From JBIOUF01 sp044866695 (GTDB taxonomy: Bacteria > Actinomycetota > Actinomycetes > Propionibacteriales > Nocardioidaceae), in contig JBIOUF010000309.1 in assembly GCA_044866695.1 (NCBI GenBank), positions 1-6,497 of the forward strand: a stretch of 6,497 nucleotides of DNA, read 5' to 3'. Numbering within the stretch: position 1 is the first letter of the stretch; each line of letters begins with the position of its first letter. Below are positions 1-5,706 of this stretch, one piece after another. Position numbers and translations under genes: made by a program. The notes under the pieces are model-generated. The model had not been told where the DNA came from and ran no database searches. It was given only the letters and a program-made list of their open reading frames with translations.

Positions 1-36
1 ACCGGGGCCGTCTGTCAAGCGTCGGCAACGCCGCCA

Positions 37-58
37 GCGCGCCCGAATGGTGGCGCGC
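37..58 (-). terminator. GC-rich hairpin downstream of the lacI-family gene, possible terminator
   Basis: A perfect 7-bp inverted repeat (GCGCGCC at 37-43, GGCGCGC at 52-58) has an 8-nt loop and lies 27 bp past the repressor stop codon on the minus strand. No T-tract follows it. Intrinsic terminators in high-GC actinobacteria often lack one, so the role is plausible but unproven. The rest of 1-85 shows no gene that I can support. Confidence 0.35.
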
Positions 59-85
59 AGTAGGCGGAGAGCGGTGGATCCAGGC

Positions 86-1111
86 TTAGCTCGAGCCTCG
101 CACCACCAGCGTGGGCGCCAGTACGACGCCGGGGTCGGGCGGCGCGCGGTGGGCGAGCCGCTCACGCAGCAGGCCGACGACCTGCACCGCCACCTCCTCC
201 AGCGGCTGACGCACGGAGGTCAGGCCGGGTGACACCACCTGCGCGGCCGGGGAGTCGTCGAAGCCGACCACCCCGACGCCGTCCGGACCCGGCTGCTTGC
301 CCCGGTCCCCGACCGCCTGGAGCACGCCCATCGCGACGGTGTCGCTGACACAGACGAACGCGGTCGGGTCCTCGGCGTCGAAGAGCGCATGCGCGGCGCG
401 CCGGCCGAAGTCGAGGGTGTCCTCGCCCCGGGCGCTGAGCCGCGACGTCGACAGGCCGCGGCCCTGCATCCGCTCCTGCCAGCCGCTGCGACGGTCCTCG
501 CCGATGACGGACCCCTTCTGCCAGCCGACCCAGGCGATCCGCTGGTGACCGCGGTCGGCCAGGTGGTCCACGGCCAGCGCAGTGCCGGCTCGCCCGTCGA
601 CGTCGACCCAGGGGTGCGTGGCGGTCGGCTCCGACCACGGGCGGCCGAAGGCGACGAAGGGCACCTGACGCTCGTCCAGCCACGCGGCCTGTGGGTTGCC
701 CCGGTAGGTGTCGGTGACCACGAACGCGTCGACGGCCGCCGAGCGCAGCAGCAAGTCGTAGCCGTCCAGCGGGTCGGCCGGGTCCTCTGCCGTGAACAGC
801 AGGACGTGCAGGCCCGGCTCCTTGCACGACTCGACCAGGGAGTGCAGGAACCGGTCCATGAGCCCGCTCGCCGTACCTTCCGGGAAGGGCTCGAGCCTGA
901 GCCCCACCAGGTGGGAGGTGCGGGTGCGCAGGTTGCGGGCGGCGCGGTTGGGAGAGTAGCCGAGCCGCGTGATCGCCTGCTGCACGCGTTCGAGGGTCTC
1001 GGGCCGGAGCAGGTCGGGGCTGTTCAGGGCGTTGGACACGGTCTGCCGCGAGACCCCGGCGGCCTCGGCCACGGTGGCCAGGGTCGCGACGGGGCGGTGG
1101 CGTCCTGGCAT
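86..1111 (-). CDS. LacI-family transcriptional repressor
   Basis: This is a 341-residue DNA-binding regulator with the usual LacI/GalR length and layout. The N-terminal helix-turn-helix spans about residues 11-30 (TLATVAEAAGVSRQTVSNAL). The hinge helix follows at about 53-62 (SPNRAARNLR), with Leu61 at the position that normally intercalates into the operator centre. The rest is a periplasmic-binding-protein-like sensor domain (about 68-341) with family landmarks such as VPFVAFGRPW, WVDVDGRAGT and GVVGFDDSPAA. The ATG at 1111 is chosen because AGGACG lies just upstream and because residues before it are not part of the HTH. An in-frame TTG at 1147 would add 12 residues but would place the coding region over the palindrome at 1135-1146. 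The ligand is probably a sugar or related metabolite but cannot be named, since no transporter or catabolic gene is visible. The gene is divergent from radA and likely autoregulated. Confidence 0.93.
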   Translation of the reverse strand: MPGRHRPVATLATVAEAAGVSRQTVSNALNSPDLLRPETLERVQQAITRLGYSPNRAARNLRTRTSHLVGLRLEPFPEGTASGLMDRFLHSLVESCKEPGLHVLLFTAEDPADPLDGYDLLLRSAAVDAFVVTDTYRGNPQAAWLDERQVPFVAFGRPWSEPTATHPWVDVDGRAGTALAVDHLADRGHQRIAWVGWQKGSVIGEDRRSGWQERMQGRGLSTSRLSARGEDTLDFGRRAAHALFDAEDPTAFVCVSDTVAMGVLQAVGDRGKQPGPDGVGVVGFDDSPAAQVVSPGLTSVRQPLEEVAVQVVGLLRERLAHRAPPDPGVVLAPTLVVRGSS

Positions 1112-1134
1112 GGCGTCTGCGTCCTGGGTCGTAG

Positions 1135-1146
1135 TGGATCGATCCA
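1135..1146. promoter_or_regulatory. Candidate LacI-family operator (perfect 12-bp palindrome)
   Basis: TGGATCGATCCA is a perfect palindrome with a central CG step, the hallmark of LacI/GalR-family operators, in which the hinge-helix leucine intercalates at the central CpG. It begins 23 bp upstream of the repressor ATG at 1111, where binding would block transcription of that gene. It ends 95 bp before the radA start, so an effect on radA is less likely. The assignment rests on form and position only. Confidence 0.5.
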
Positions 1147-1211
1147 ACCTGTCGTCGTCATGGTCTCACGCCGACCTGCCGAGGCCGTGGCCCCGCGTGG
1201 TACGCCGAAGG

Positions 1212-1233
1212 TGTCGGAGGCCGCGGCTAGCGT
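1212..1233 (+). promoter_or_regulatory. RecA-NDp / PafBC-type DNA-damage promoter of radA
   Basis: TGTCGGAG (1212-1219), eight bases, then TAGCGT (1228-1233) fits the LexA-independent DNA-damage promoter of actinobacteria, known as RecA-NDp (TGTCRGTG-N8-TAnnnT). It matches 7 of 8 positions in the upstream element, the spacing is exactly 8, and the -10 box is complete. The TAG and final T of the -10 box also match the recA promoter motif. The distance from the -10 box to the radA ATG is 8 nt, so transcription would start at or within a few bases of the start codon and give a leaderless mRNA. No Shine-Dalgarno sequence lies at a normal distance from the ATG, which agrees with this. No LexA box (TCGAAC-N4-GTTCGA type) was seen. 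Confidence 0.6.
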
Positions 1234-1241
1234 CCGCATCC

Positions 1242-2645
1242 ATGAGCGCACCGCGAGCGACGTCACGAGCCGGCTCCCGCACTGGGTACCGCTGCGAGGA
1301 GTGCGGATGGGAGAGCGTCAAGTGGGTGGGCCGGTGCGGCTCCTGCCAGGCGTGGGGCAGCCTGGCCGAGGCCGGACCGGCGACCAGCCGCGTGGCGGCG
1401 TCCGCGGTGACCGCTCCGGCCGTGCCGATCGGCCAGGTCCCGCTCGAGGAGTCCACCGCGCTGGCGTCGGGGGTGCCCGAGCTGGACCGGGTGCTGGGGG
1501 GCGGGCTGGTCCCCGGCGCGGTGGTCCTGCTGGCCGGCGAGCCCGGCGTCGGCAAGTCGACGCTGCTGTTGGAGGCAGCGGCGCAGACCGCCCGAGCGGG
1601 ACGGCGGGCGCTCTACGTCTCGGGCGAGGAGTCGGCCGCCCAGGTGCGCCTGCGGGCCGACCGGTGCCGTGGCGTGCACCACAGCCTGTTCCTGGCCGCG
1701 GAGACCGGCCTGGGCGCCGTACTCTCCCACGTCGAGGCCGTGCAGCCAGACCTGCTGGTGGTCGACTCGGTCCAGACCATCGCGGCCGAGGGTGCCGACG
1801 GCGTCCCCGGCGGGGTGAGCCAGGTCAAGGAGGTGGCCGGCGCGCTGGTGCGCACCGCGAAGGCCCGGGGGATGGCGACGGTGATCGTGGGCCACGTCAC
1901 CAAGGACGGCACCGTGGCCGGTCCGCGGGTGCTGGAGCACCTGGTCGACGTCGTGCTGCACTTCGAGGGCGAGCGCGACTCCCGGCTCCGGCTGGTCCGC
2001 GCGGTGAAGAACCGGTTCGGCCCGGTCGACGAGGTGGGCTGCTTCGACCTGTCCGGCGACGGCATCGTGGCGGTCACCGACCCGGCCGGGCTGTTCGTGG
2101 CCCGCCACCACGAGGCGGTGCCGGGGTCCTGCCTGGCGGTGACCATGCAAGGGCGGCGGCCGATGCCGGTCGAGGTCCAGGCCCTGGTGCTCCGCACGGT
2201 GACCGAGCGACCGCGCCGCGCGACGTCCGGCGTCGACTCCTCCCGGGTCGCCCTCGTCCTCGCGGTGCTTCAGGCGCGCGCCGCGGTGGTCACGACGTCG
2301 GCCGACGTGTTCGTCTCCACCGTCGGTGGGGCCCGGCTCACCGAGCCGGCCACCGACCTGGCCCTGGCCCTCGCGCTGGCGTCGTCCTCCCGCACCGTGG
2401 CGGTGCCACGCGACCTGGTCGCGATCGGAGAGGTCGGCCTGGCCGGCGAGCTGCGCCGGGTGCGGGACCTGCCGCTGCGGGTCGCCGAGGTGGCCCGCCT
2501 GGGGTTCCGGTTCGCCCTCGTCCCGGCCGAGGCGGCCGGCTCCCCGGCCGTGGTCAAGGCCGCCGGCGCCGACGTACGGCTCCTCGGCGCCACCGACCTG
2601 AGCCACGCTATCCATCTGCTCGAGCTGGTGGCCTCGGCGCCGTGA
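1242..2645 (+). CDS. radA: DNA repair protein RadA (Sms), branch-migration ATPase
   Basis: RadA is a RecA-like ATPase that helps process recombination intermediates by branch migration. The 467-residue product has the full family layout. A C4 zinc finger comes first (Cys18, Cys21, Cys32, Cys35, spacing C-x2-C-x10-C-x2-C). The Walker A motif GEPGVGKST is at 99-107 and Walker B LLVVDSVQT at 171-179. The diagnostic KNRFG motif is at 256-260. A C-terminal Lon-protease-like domain ends the protein, with the stretch DLVAIGEVGLAGELRRV typical of the family. The ATG at 1242 gives the normal length (E. coli RadA is 460 residues) and puts the zinc finger near the N terminus. Longer in-frame readings upstream overlap the repressor gene and are rejected. 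disA follows after 48 bp, and RadA is known to bind and inhibit DisA in Bacillus subtilis and mycobacteria, so the pair is probably a functional unit. Confidence 0.97.
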   Translation: MSAPRATSRAGSRTGYRCEECGWESVKWVGRCGSCQAWGSLAEAGPATSRVAASAVTAPAVPIGQVPLEESTALASGVPELDRVLGGGLVPGAVVLLAGEPGVGKSTLLLEAAAQTARAGRRALYVSGEESAAQVRLRADRCRGVHHSLFLAAETGLGAVLSHVEAVQPDLLVVDSVQTIAAEGADGVPGGVSQVKEVAGALVRTAKARGMATVIVGHVTKDGTVAGPRVLEHLVDVVLHFEGERDSRLRLVRAVKNRFGPVDEVGCFDLSGDGIVAVTDPAGLFVARHHEAVPGSCLAVTMQGRRPMPVEVQALVLRTVTERPRRATSGVDSSRVALVLAVLQARAAVVTTSADVFVSTVGGARLTEPATDLALALALASSSRTVAVPRDLVAIGEVGLAGELRRVRDLPLRVAEVARLGFRFALVPAEAAGSPAVVKAAGADVRLLGATDLSHAIHLLELVASAP

Positions 2646-2656
2646 CGAGGCGCCAC

Positions 2657-2662
2657 TAGAAT
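2657..2662 (+). promoter_or_regulatory. Possible internal -10 box for disA
   Basis: TAGAAT, one base from the TATAAT consensus, lies in the 48-bp radA-disA gap, 31 bp before the disA ATG. It would give a short leader that still contains the purine-rich RBS at 2683-2689 (GGGGGAG). No convincing -35 box lies 16-19 bp upstream. disA may therefore have a basal promoter in addition to read-through from radA. Confidence 0.35.
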
Positions 2663-2693
2663 CCCGAGGACGGCACCTACGTGGGGGAGCGAC

Positions 2694-3779
2694 ATGGCGG
2701 GGAGCGACCGCTCCGAGGAGACCCTGGCGCTGCGTGGGACGCTGGCCGGCATCGCCCCCGGCACGCCGCTCCGCGACGGTCTCGAGCGGGTCCTACGCGG
2801 CCGCACGGGCGCGCTCATCGTGCTGGGCACCGACCGCACCGTCGAGGCGATCTCCACCGGCGGGTTCGCGATCGACGTGCCGTTCAGCTCCACCGGCCTG
2901 CGGGAGCTGGCCAAGATGGACGGTGCGATCATCCTCGACCGCGAGGCGACCCGGATCCTCAACGCCGCCGTACACCTGATGCCCGACCCGGCCATCCCGT
3001 CGCGGGAGACCGGCACGCGGCACCGCACCGCCGACCGGGTCGCGAGGATGACCGGGCTGCCGGTGATCTCGGTGTCGCAGTCGATGCAGATCATCGCGGT
3101 GTACGTCGGCGCCACCCGGTACGTCCTGGAGGACTCCGCCTCCATCCTGTCCCGGGCCAACCAGGCGCTGGCCACTCTGGAGCGCTACAAGCTGCGCCTG
3201 GACGAGGTGTCCAGCACCCTGTCAGCGCTGGAGATCGAGGACCTGGTCACGGCCCGCGACGTGGCGGTGGTCGCCCAGCGGCTGGAGATGGTCACCCGGA
3301 TCGCCCGGGAGATCGAGGACTACGTGCTCGAGCTCGGCACCGACGGCCGGCTGCTGTCCCTCCAGCTCGACGAGCTGGTCACCGGCGTGGACGCCGAGCG
3401 CGAGCTGGTCGTCCGCGACTACCTGCCCGGCCGCAAGAAGGCCCGCACGTCCGCGGAGACCCTGGCCGCCCTCGAGACGCTGTCCCCGACCGAGCTCGTC
3501 GACGTGAGCTCGGTGGCTCGCGCGCTGGGGCTCGGCAGCGCCGAGCACCTGGACACGGTCGCCGCCCCCCGCGGATACCGGCTGCTGGCCAAGGTGCCCC
3601 GGCTGCCACCGACGATGGTCGATCGGCTGGTCGACCATTTCGGCAGCCTGCAGAAACTGCTCTCGGCCAGCATCGACGACCTGCAGGCAGTCGACGGGAT
3701 CGGTGAGCTCCGCGCCCGGAGCGTCCGCGAAGGGCTGTCCCGCCTGGCCGAGTCCAGCATCCTCGAGCGCTACGTGTGA
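2694..3779 (+). CDS. disA: DisA, DNA-integrity scanning diadenylate cyclase
   Basis: DisA condenses two ATP into cyclic di-AMP and scans DNA; branched intermediates switch its activity off. The 361-residue length is close to B. subtilis DisA (about 360). The N-terminal DAC domain (about residues 10-145) contains both signature motifs: DGA at 76-78 and RHR at 109-111 within GTRHRTADR. A helical linker spans roughly 150-290. The C-terminal helix-hairpin-helix DNA-binding domain (about 293-361) includes VDGIGELRARS at 333-343. All expected catalytic motifs are present, so the enzyme should be active. The ATG at 2694 has a purine-rich RBS (GGGAG at 2685-2689), although with only 4 nt between. It follows radA on the same strand, and the two are probably co-transcribed, with a possible extra start in the gap. 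The next gene converges on it. Confidence 0.97.
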   Translation: MAGSDRSEETLALRGTLAGIAPGTPLRDGLERVLRGRTGALIVLGTDRTVEAISTGGFAIDVPFSSTGLRELAKMDGAIILDREATRILNAAVHLMPDPAIPSRETGTRHRTADRVARMTGLPVISVSQSMQIIAVYVGATRYVLEDSASILSRANQALATLERYKLRLDEVSSTLSALEIEDLVTARDVAVVAQRLEMVTRIAREIEDYVLELGTDGRLLSLQLDELVTGVDAERELVVRDYLPGRKKARTSAETLAALETLSPTELVDVSSVARALGLGSAEHLDTVAAPRGYRLLAKVPRLPPTMVDRLVDHFGSLQKLLSASIDDLQAVDGIGELRARSVREGLSRLAESSILERYV

Positions 3780-3785
3780 GCGGCG

Positions 3786-3800
3786 CCGGCGACCGGCCGG
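3786..3800. terminator. GC-rich hairpin between convergent disA and membrane-protein gene
   Basis: CCGGC at 3786-3790 pairs with GCCGG at 3796-3800 around a 5-nt loop, inside the 21-bp gap between two convergent stop codons. The overlapping 12-bp palindrome GACCGGCCGGTC is at 3791-3802. There is no T-tract on either side. A bidirectional terminator would be expected here, but the stem is short and GC-rich palindromes are common at this base composition. Confidence 0.3.
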
Positions 3801-4631
3801 TCAGGCGGCAGGCGAAGGATCGGGCCCGCCGCTGGGCTCCTCGGCCGGCTTTCCGCTGGGCTTTTCGCTGGGCTTCTCGCTGGGCTTCTCGCTGGGCTTT
3901 CCGGTCGGCTCGGGCGTGGGGCTGGGGCTGGGCGTGACGTAGCGCGGCTTCGGCCCCACCAGCTCGAACTGCACGTCGAGGGGGGTCTCCGCCCCCAGCG
4001 CCACCGCCTCGGCGTGGTACCAGCCGCGCAGCGCCCACGCCGTCGTCCGGGAGCACTCGCTGTCGGACCGACGTCCACTCCAGACGACCCGCACCGTGTC
4101 GGCCTGCGTACGACGCGGCACGACCTGCTCGGTGGGGATCGCCGTGGGGCAGTCCTGGCTGGTCCAGATCCGGTCCGGCCCGGAGGTGATCTTCAGGGCG
4201 ACCGACTCCGGCGACACGGTCCAGTAGCAAGCCGGTGACGTCAGCGTGGTGACGTCCAGGGCGATCGTCACGTCGCCGCCGGCGTGTGCGGTGCCGACCC
4301 GAGGAGTCACGACGACGTCGGCGTCCTCACACGGCCCGGACGGCTCGGCCAGCGGCGTGCGGGTCGGCCTCGCTGGGTTCGACGTACCGGCCGACGCGGC
4401 GGTCGGCGCCGAAGTCGACGGGCTCAGGGCCCCGGTCGGAGTCGGCATCCCTCCTCCCGACGTCGGCGTGGCGCCCACCACCCGCGCGGACGACGGGTCG
4501 CCGCCACTGGTGCTGCCGAGGAGCCTCGCGATCCCGACCACCAGCAGCACGGCGACCGCGAGCAGGAGCGCGCGACGGAACCAGTAGACCCGAGCCGGCA
4601 GCGGTCCCCGAGGCCTGGTCACGGTGCTCAC
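3801..4631 (-). CDS. Conserved membrane-anchored extracytoplasmic protein (Rv3587c-like), function unknown
   Basis: This 276-residue protein has no known function. One transmembrane segment lies at about residues 20-38 (RALLLAVAVLLVVGIARLLG), after a basic, proline-containing N terminus, so most of it should be outside the membrane. A Gly/Ser/Thr/Pro-rich stretch (about 40-98) leads to a folded domain (about 99-226) that looks beta-rich, with four cysteines (101, 135, 161, 193) that could form two disulfides. A Pro/Ser/Thr-rich tail follows, with PSEK-type repeats at about 244-262. GTG at 4631 is chosen because it gives a sensible membrane anchor and because a TAGCGT -10 box lies 7 nt upstream, suggesting leaderless translation. 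GTG at 4640 and ATG at 4724 remain possible. It sits between disA and mutY like M. tuberculosis Rv3587c, which supports orthology by position and architecture; no sequence search was possible. Confidence 0.82.
   Translation of the reverse strand: MSTVTRPRGPLPARVYWFRRALLLAVAVLLVVGIARLLGSTSGGDPSSARVVGATPTSGGGMPTPTGALSPSTSAPTAASAGTSNPARPTRTPLAEPSGPCEDADVVVTPRVGTAHAGGDVTIALDVTTLTSPACYWTVSPESVALKITSGPDRIWTSQDCPTAIPTEQVVPRRTQADTVRVVWSGRRSDSECSRTTAWALRGWYHAEAVALGAETPLDVQFELVGPKPRYVTPSPSPTPEPTGKPSEKPSEKPSEKPSGKPAEEPSGGPDPSPAA
3847..3906 (-). repeat. 12-bp in-frame tandem repeat encoding PSEK/PSGK/TGKP tail
   Basis: Five 12-bp units of the form GGCTTTTCGCTG (plus strand) run head to tail at 3847-3906. 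The two central units are identical and the outer ones have one to a few changes. The period of 12 keeps the frame, so copy-number change by slippage would lengthen or shorten the Pro/Ser/Glu/Lys tail of the membrane protein without breaking it. The tail is low-complexity and probably disordered. Confidence 0.85.
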
Positions 4632-4638
4632 GGCGGTC

Positions 4639-4644
4639 ACGCTA
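4639..4644 (-). promoter_or_regulatory. Candidate -10 box of the membrane-protein gene
   Basis: Read on the minus strand, TAGCGT (TAnnnT form) ends 7 nt before the GTG at 4631. This is the distance expected for a transcript that begins at the start codon. No -35 box and no Shine-Dalgarno sequence is evident. The RecA-NDp upstream element seen at radA is absent here. Confidence 0.4.
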
Positions 4645-4709
4645 ACCGCGTCCAACCCCTCGATCCGGGTGCCACACCGTCCCCGGCCGAGCCCGGCGCA
4701 ACCGTTGCC

Positions 4710-4783
4710 GGCTCGACCCACCAAGATTGACGGCTCGACCCACCAAGACTGACGGCTCGGCGCACCAAGACTGACGGCTCGGC
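4710..4783. repeat. 22-bp intergenic tandem repeat, three copies plus a partial fourth
   Basis: Units at 4710-4731, 4732-4753 and 4754-4775 are followed by 8 bases of a fourth (4776-4783). Each unit begins GGCTCG and ends CACCAAGA(C/T)TGAC. Units 1 and 2 differ at one base (T/C). Unit 3 differs from unit 2 at two (GACCC to GGCGC). The array lies between the divergent membrane-protein and mutY genes, ending 44 bp before the mutY ATG and starting 78 bp from the GTG at 4631. A small dyad GCAAC-c-GTTGC (4698-4708) sits just to its left. It is not a CRISPR array, as there are no spacers. Its role is unknown. Confidence 0.9.
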
Positions 4784-4784
4784 A

Positions 4785-4810
4785 GGGGGCGGGGGCGGGG
4801 GCGGCGGCGG
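4785..4810 (+). other. G-rich run with quadruplex potential upstream of mutY
   Basis: Three runs of five G separated by single C (4785-4789, 4791-4795, 4797-4801) are followed by GGCGGCGG to 4810. It directly abuts the candidate mutY -10 box. The strand has four G-tracts if the last is bulged, or several two-layer arrangements. Quadruplex formation is a possibility only. Confidence 0.45.
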
Positions 4811-4812
4811 TC

Positions 4813-4818
4813 TAGGCT
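4813..4818 (+). promoter_or_regulatory. Candidate -10 box of mutY
   Basis: TAGGCT (TAnnnT form) ends 9 nt before the mutY ATG, with no Shine-Dalgarno sequence between. This fits a leaderless or nearly leaderless transcript. The region upstream is the G-rich run, so there is no recognisable -35 box. Confidence 0.4.
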
Positions 4819-4827
4819 GCCCGGGCG

Positions 4828-5706
4828 ATGGGTGGTCCTGCTGAGGTGCTGCACGAGCGGGTGCTGGGGTGGTACGACCGGCACGCCCGGGACCTGCCGT
4901 GGCGGCGGCCGGGGACGTCCCCGTGGGCGGTGCTGGTCTCGGAGGTGATGCTCCAGCAGACGCCGGTGGCTCGCGTGCTGCCCGTGTGGACCGCCTGGAT
5001 GAACACCTGGCCGGCGCCGGCAGACCTGGCCGCCGCCGCCGTAGGGGACGCGGTGCGGGCGTGGGGCACGCTGGGGTACCCGCGGCGGGCGGTCCGGCTG
5101 CACGCGGCGGCCACCGTGGTCGTGGAGCGGCACGGCGGAGCGGTCCCGGCCGACTATGCCGAGCTGCGCGCGCTGCCCGGCGTGGGCGACTACACCGCCG
5201 CCGCGGTCGCGTCGTTCGGGTTCGGCCGCCGCCACGTGGTCCTGGACACCAACGTCCGGCGCGTGCACGCGCGGGTCCTCGACGGGACGGCGCTTCCCAC
5301 CCCGAGCGTGACCGGCGCGGAGCGGAGCCGGGCCGAGGCCCTGCTCCCCGAGGACCCGGCGAGAGCGGCGGCATGGGCGGTGGGGGTGATGGAGCTCGGC
5401 GCGCTGGTCTGCACCGCCGGCGACGCCCGCTGCGACGCCTGCCCGGTCGAGGACCTGTGCTCCTGGCGGGCGGCGGGCCGGCCGGCGTACCAGGGACCCC
5501 CGCGCCGGACCCAGCGGTACGACGGGACCGACCGCCAGTGCCGTGGACGCCTGCTGGCCGTGCTCCGGACGGCCACCGGGCCGGTGCGCCGCAGCAGCCT
5601 CGACGCCGCCTGGGCCGACCCGGTCCAGCGCGGCCGGTGCCTCGACGCGCTGCTGGCCGACGGGCTGCTCGTGCGAACGGCTGCCGACGTCTACGCGCTG
5701 CCCTGA
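4828..5706 (+). CDS. mutY: A/G-specific adenine DNA glycosylase MutY
   Basis: MutY removes adenine mispaired with 8-oxoguanine, preventing G:C to T:A mutations. The 292-residue product has the catalytic helix-hairpin-helix core. The catalytic Glu39 lies in SEVMLQQTPV (E. coli Glu37). The HhH motif LPGVGDYTAAAV is at 116-127. The catalytic Asp140 lies in VVLDTNVRRV (E. coli Asp138). The iron-sulfur cluster loop has Cys195, Cys202, Cys205 and Cys211 in the exact C-x6-C-x2-C-x5-C spacing. After the cluster only about 81 residues remain, against about 140 in E. coli. They do not look like the NUDIX-type 8-oxoguanine-recognition domain, and no Phe-Ser-His loop is seen. Instead residues about 240-292 look like a small winged helix (RQCRGRLLAVLR to DALLADGLLVRTAADVYALP). 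Short MutY proteins of this kind are usual in actinobacteria. The 3' end overlaps the convergent tetR-family gene by 16 bp. Confidence 0.96.
   Translation: MGGPAEVLHERVLGWYDRHARDLPWRRPGTSPWAVLVSEVMLQQTPVARVLPVWTAWMNTWPAPADLAAAAVGDAVRAWGTLGYPRRAVRLHAAATVVVERHGGAVPADYAELRALPGVGDYTAAAVASFGFGRRHVVLDTNVRRVHARVLDGTALPTPSVTGAERSRAEALLPEDPARAAAWAVGVMELGALVCTAGDARCDACPVEDLCSWRAAGRPAYQGPPRRTQRYDGTDRQCRGRLLAVLRTATGPVRRSSLDAAWADPVQRGRCLDALLADGLLVRTAADVYALP

Noticed and set aside
13..18. TTGACA on the minus strand, a perfect -35 box pointing out of the left edge
   Set aside because: The matching -10 box would lie outside the window, so a promoter cannot be supported.
74..81. TGGATCCA palindrome near the left edge, similar to the operator at 1135-1146
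   Set aside because: It lacks the central CG, is only 8 bp and lies downstream of the repressor gene, so chance is the simpler explanation.
1112..1147. TTG start at 1147 for the LacI-family protein
   Set aside because: It adds 12 non-conserved residues, has no well-spaced RBS, and would place coding sequence over the operator-like palindrome. ATG at 1111 is preferred.
1263..2615. Minus-strand open frame of 450 codons opposite radA
   Set aside because: The His/Asp/Gly-rich composition has no domain, and the plus strand encodes an intact RadA with all motifs.
389..2659. Very long plus-strand open frame (756 codons) crossing the lacI-family gene and radA
   Set aside because: It lies antisense to the repressor and out of frame with radA, is Arg/Gly/Pro-rich without motifs, and is a normal by-product of very high GC.
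3615..3638. 8-bp inverted repeat ATGGTCGA/TCGACCAT inside disA
   Set aside because: It lies in the conserved HhH domain coding sequence (MVDRLVDHFG), where codon constraint explains it. There is no T-tract or other regulatory context.
4710..4783. CRISPR array
   Set aside because: The units are directly adjacent with no spacers, and no cas gene is present.
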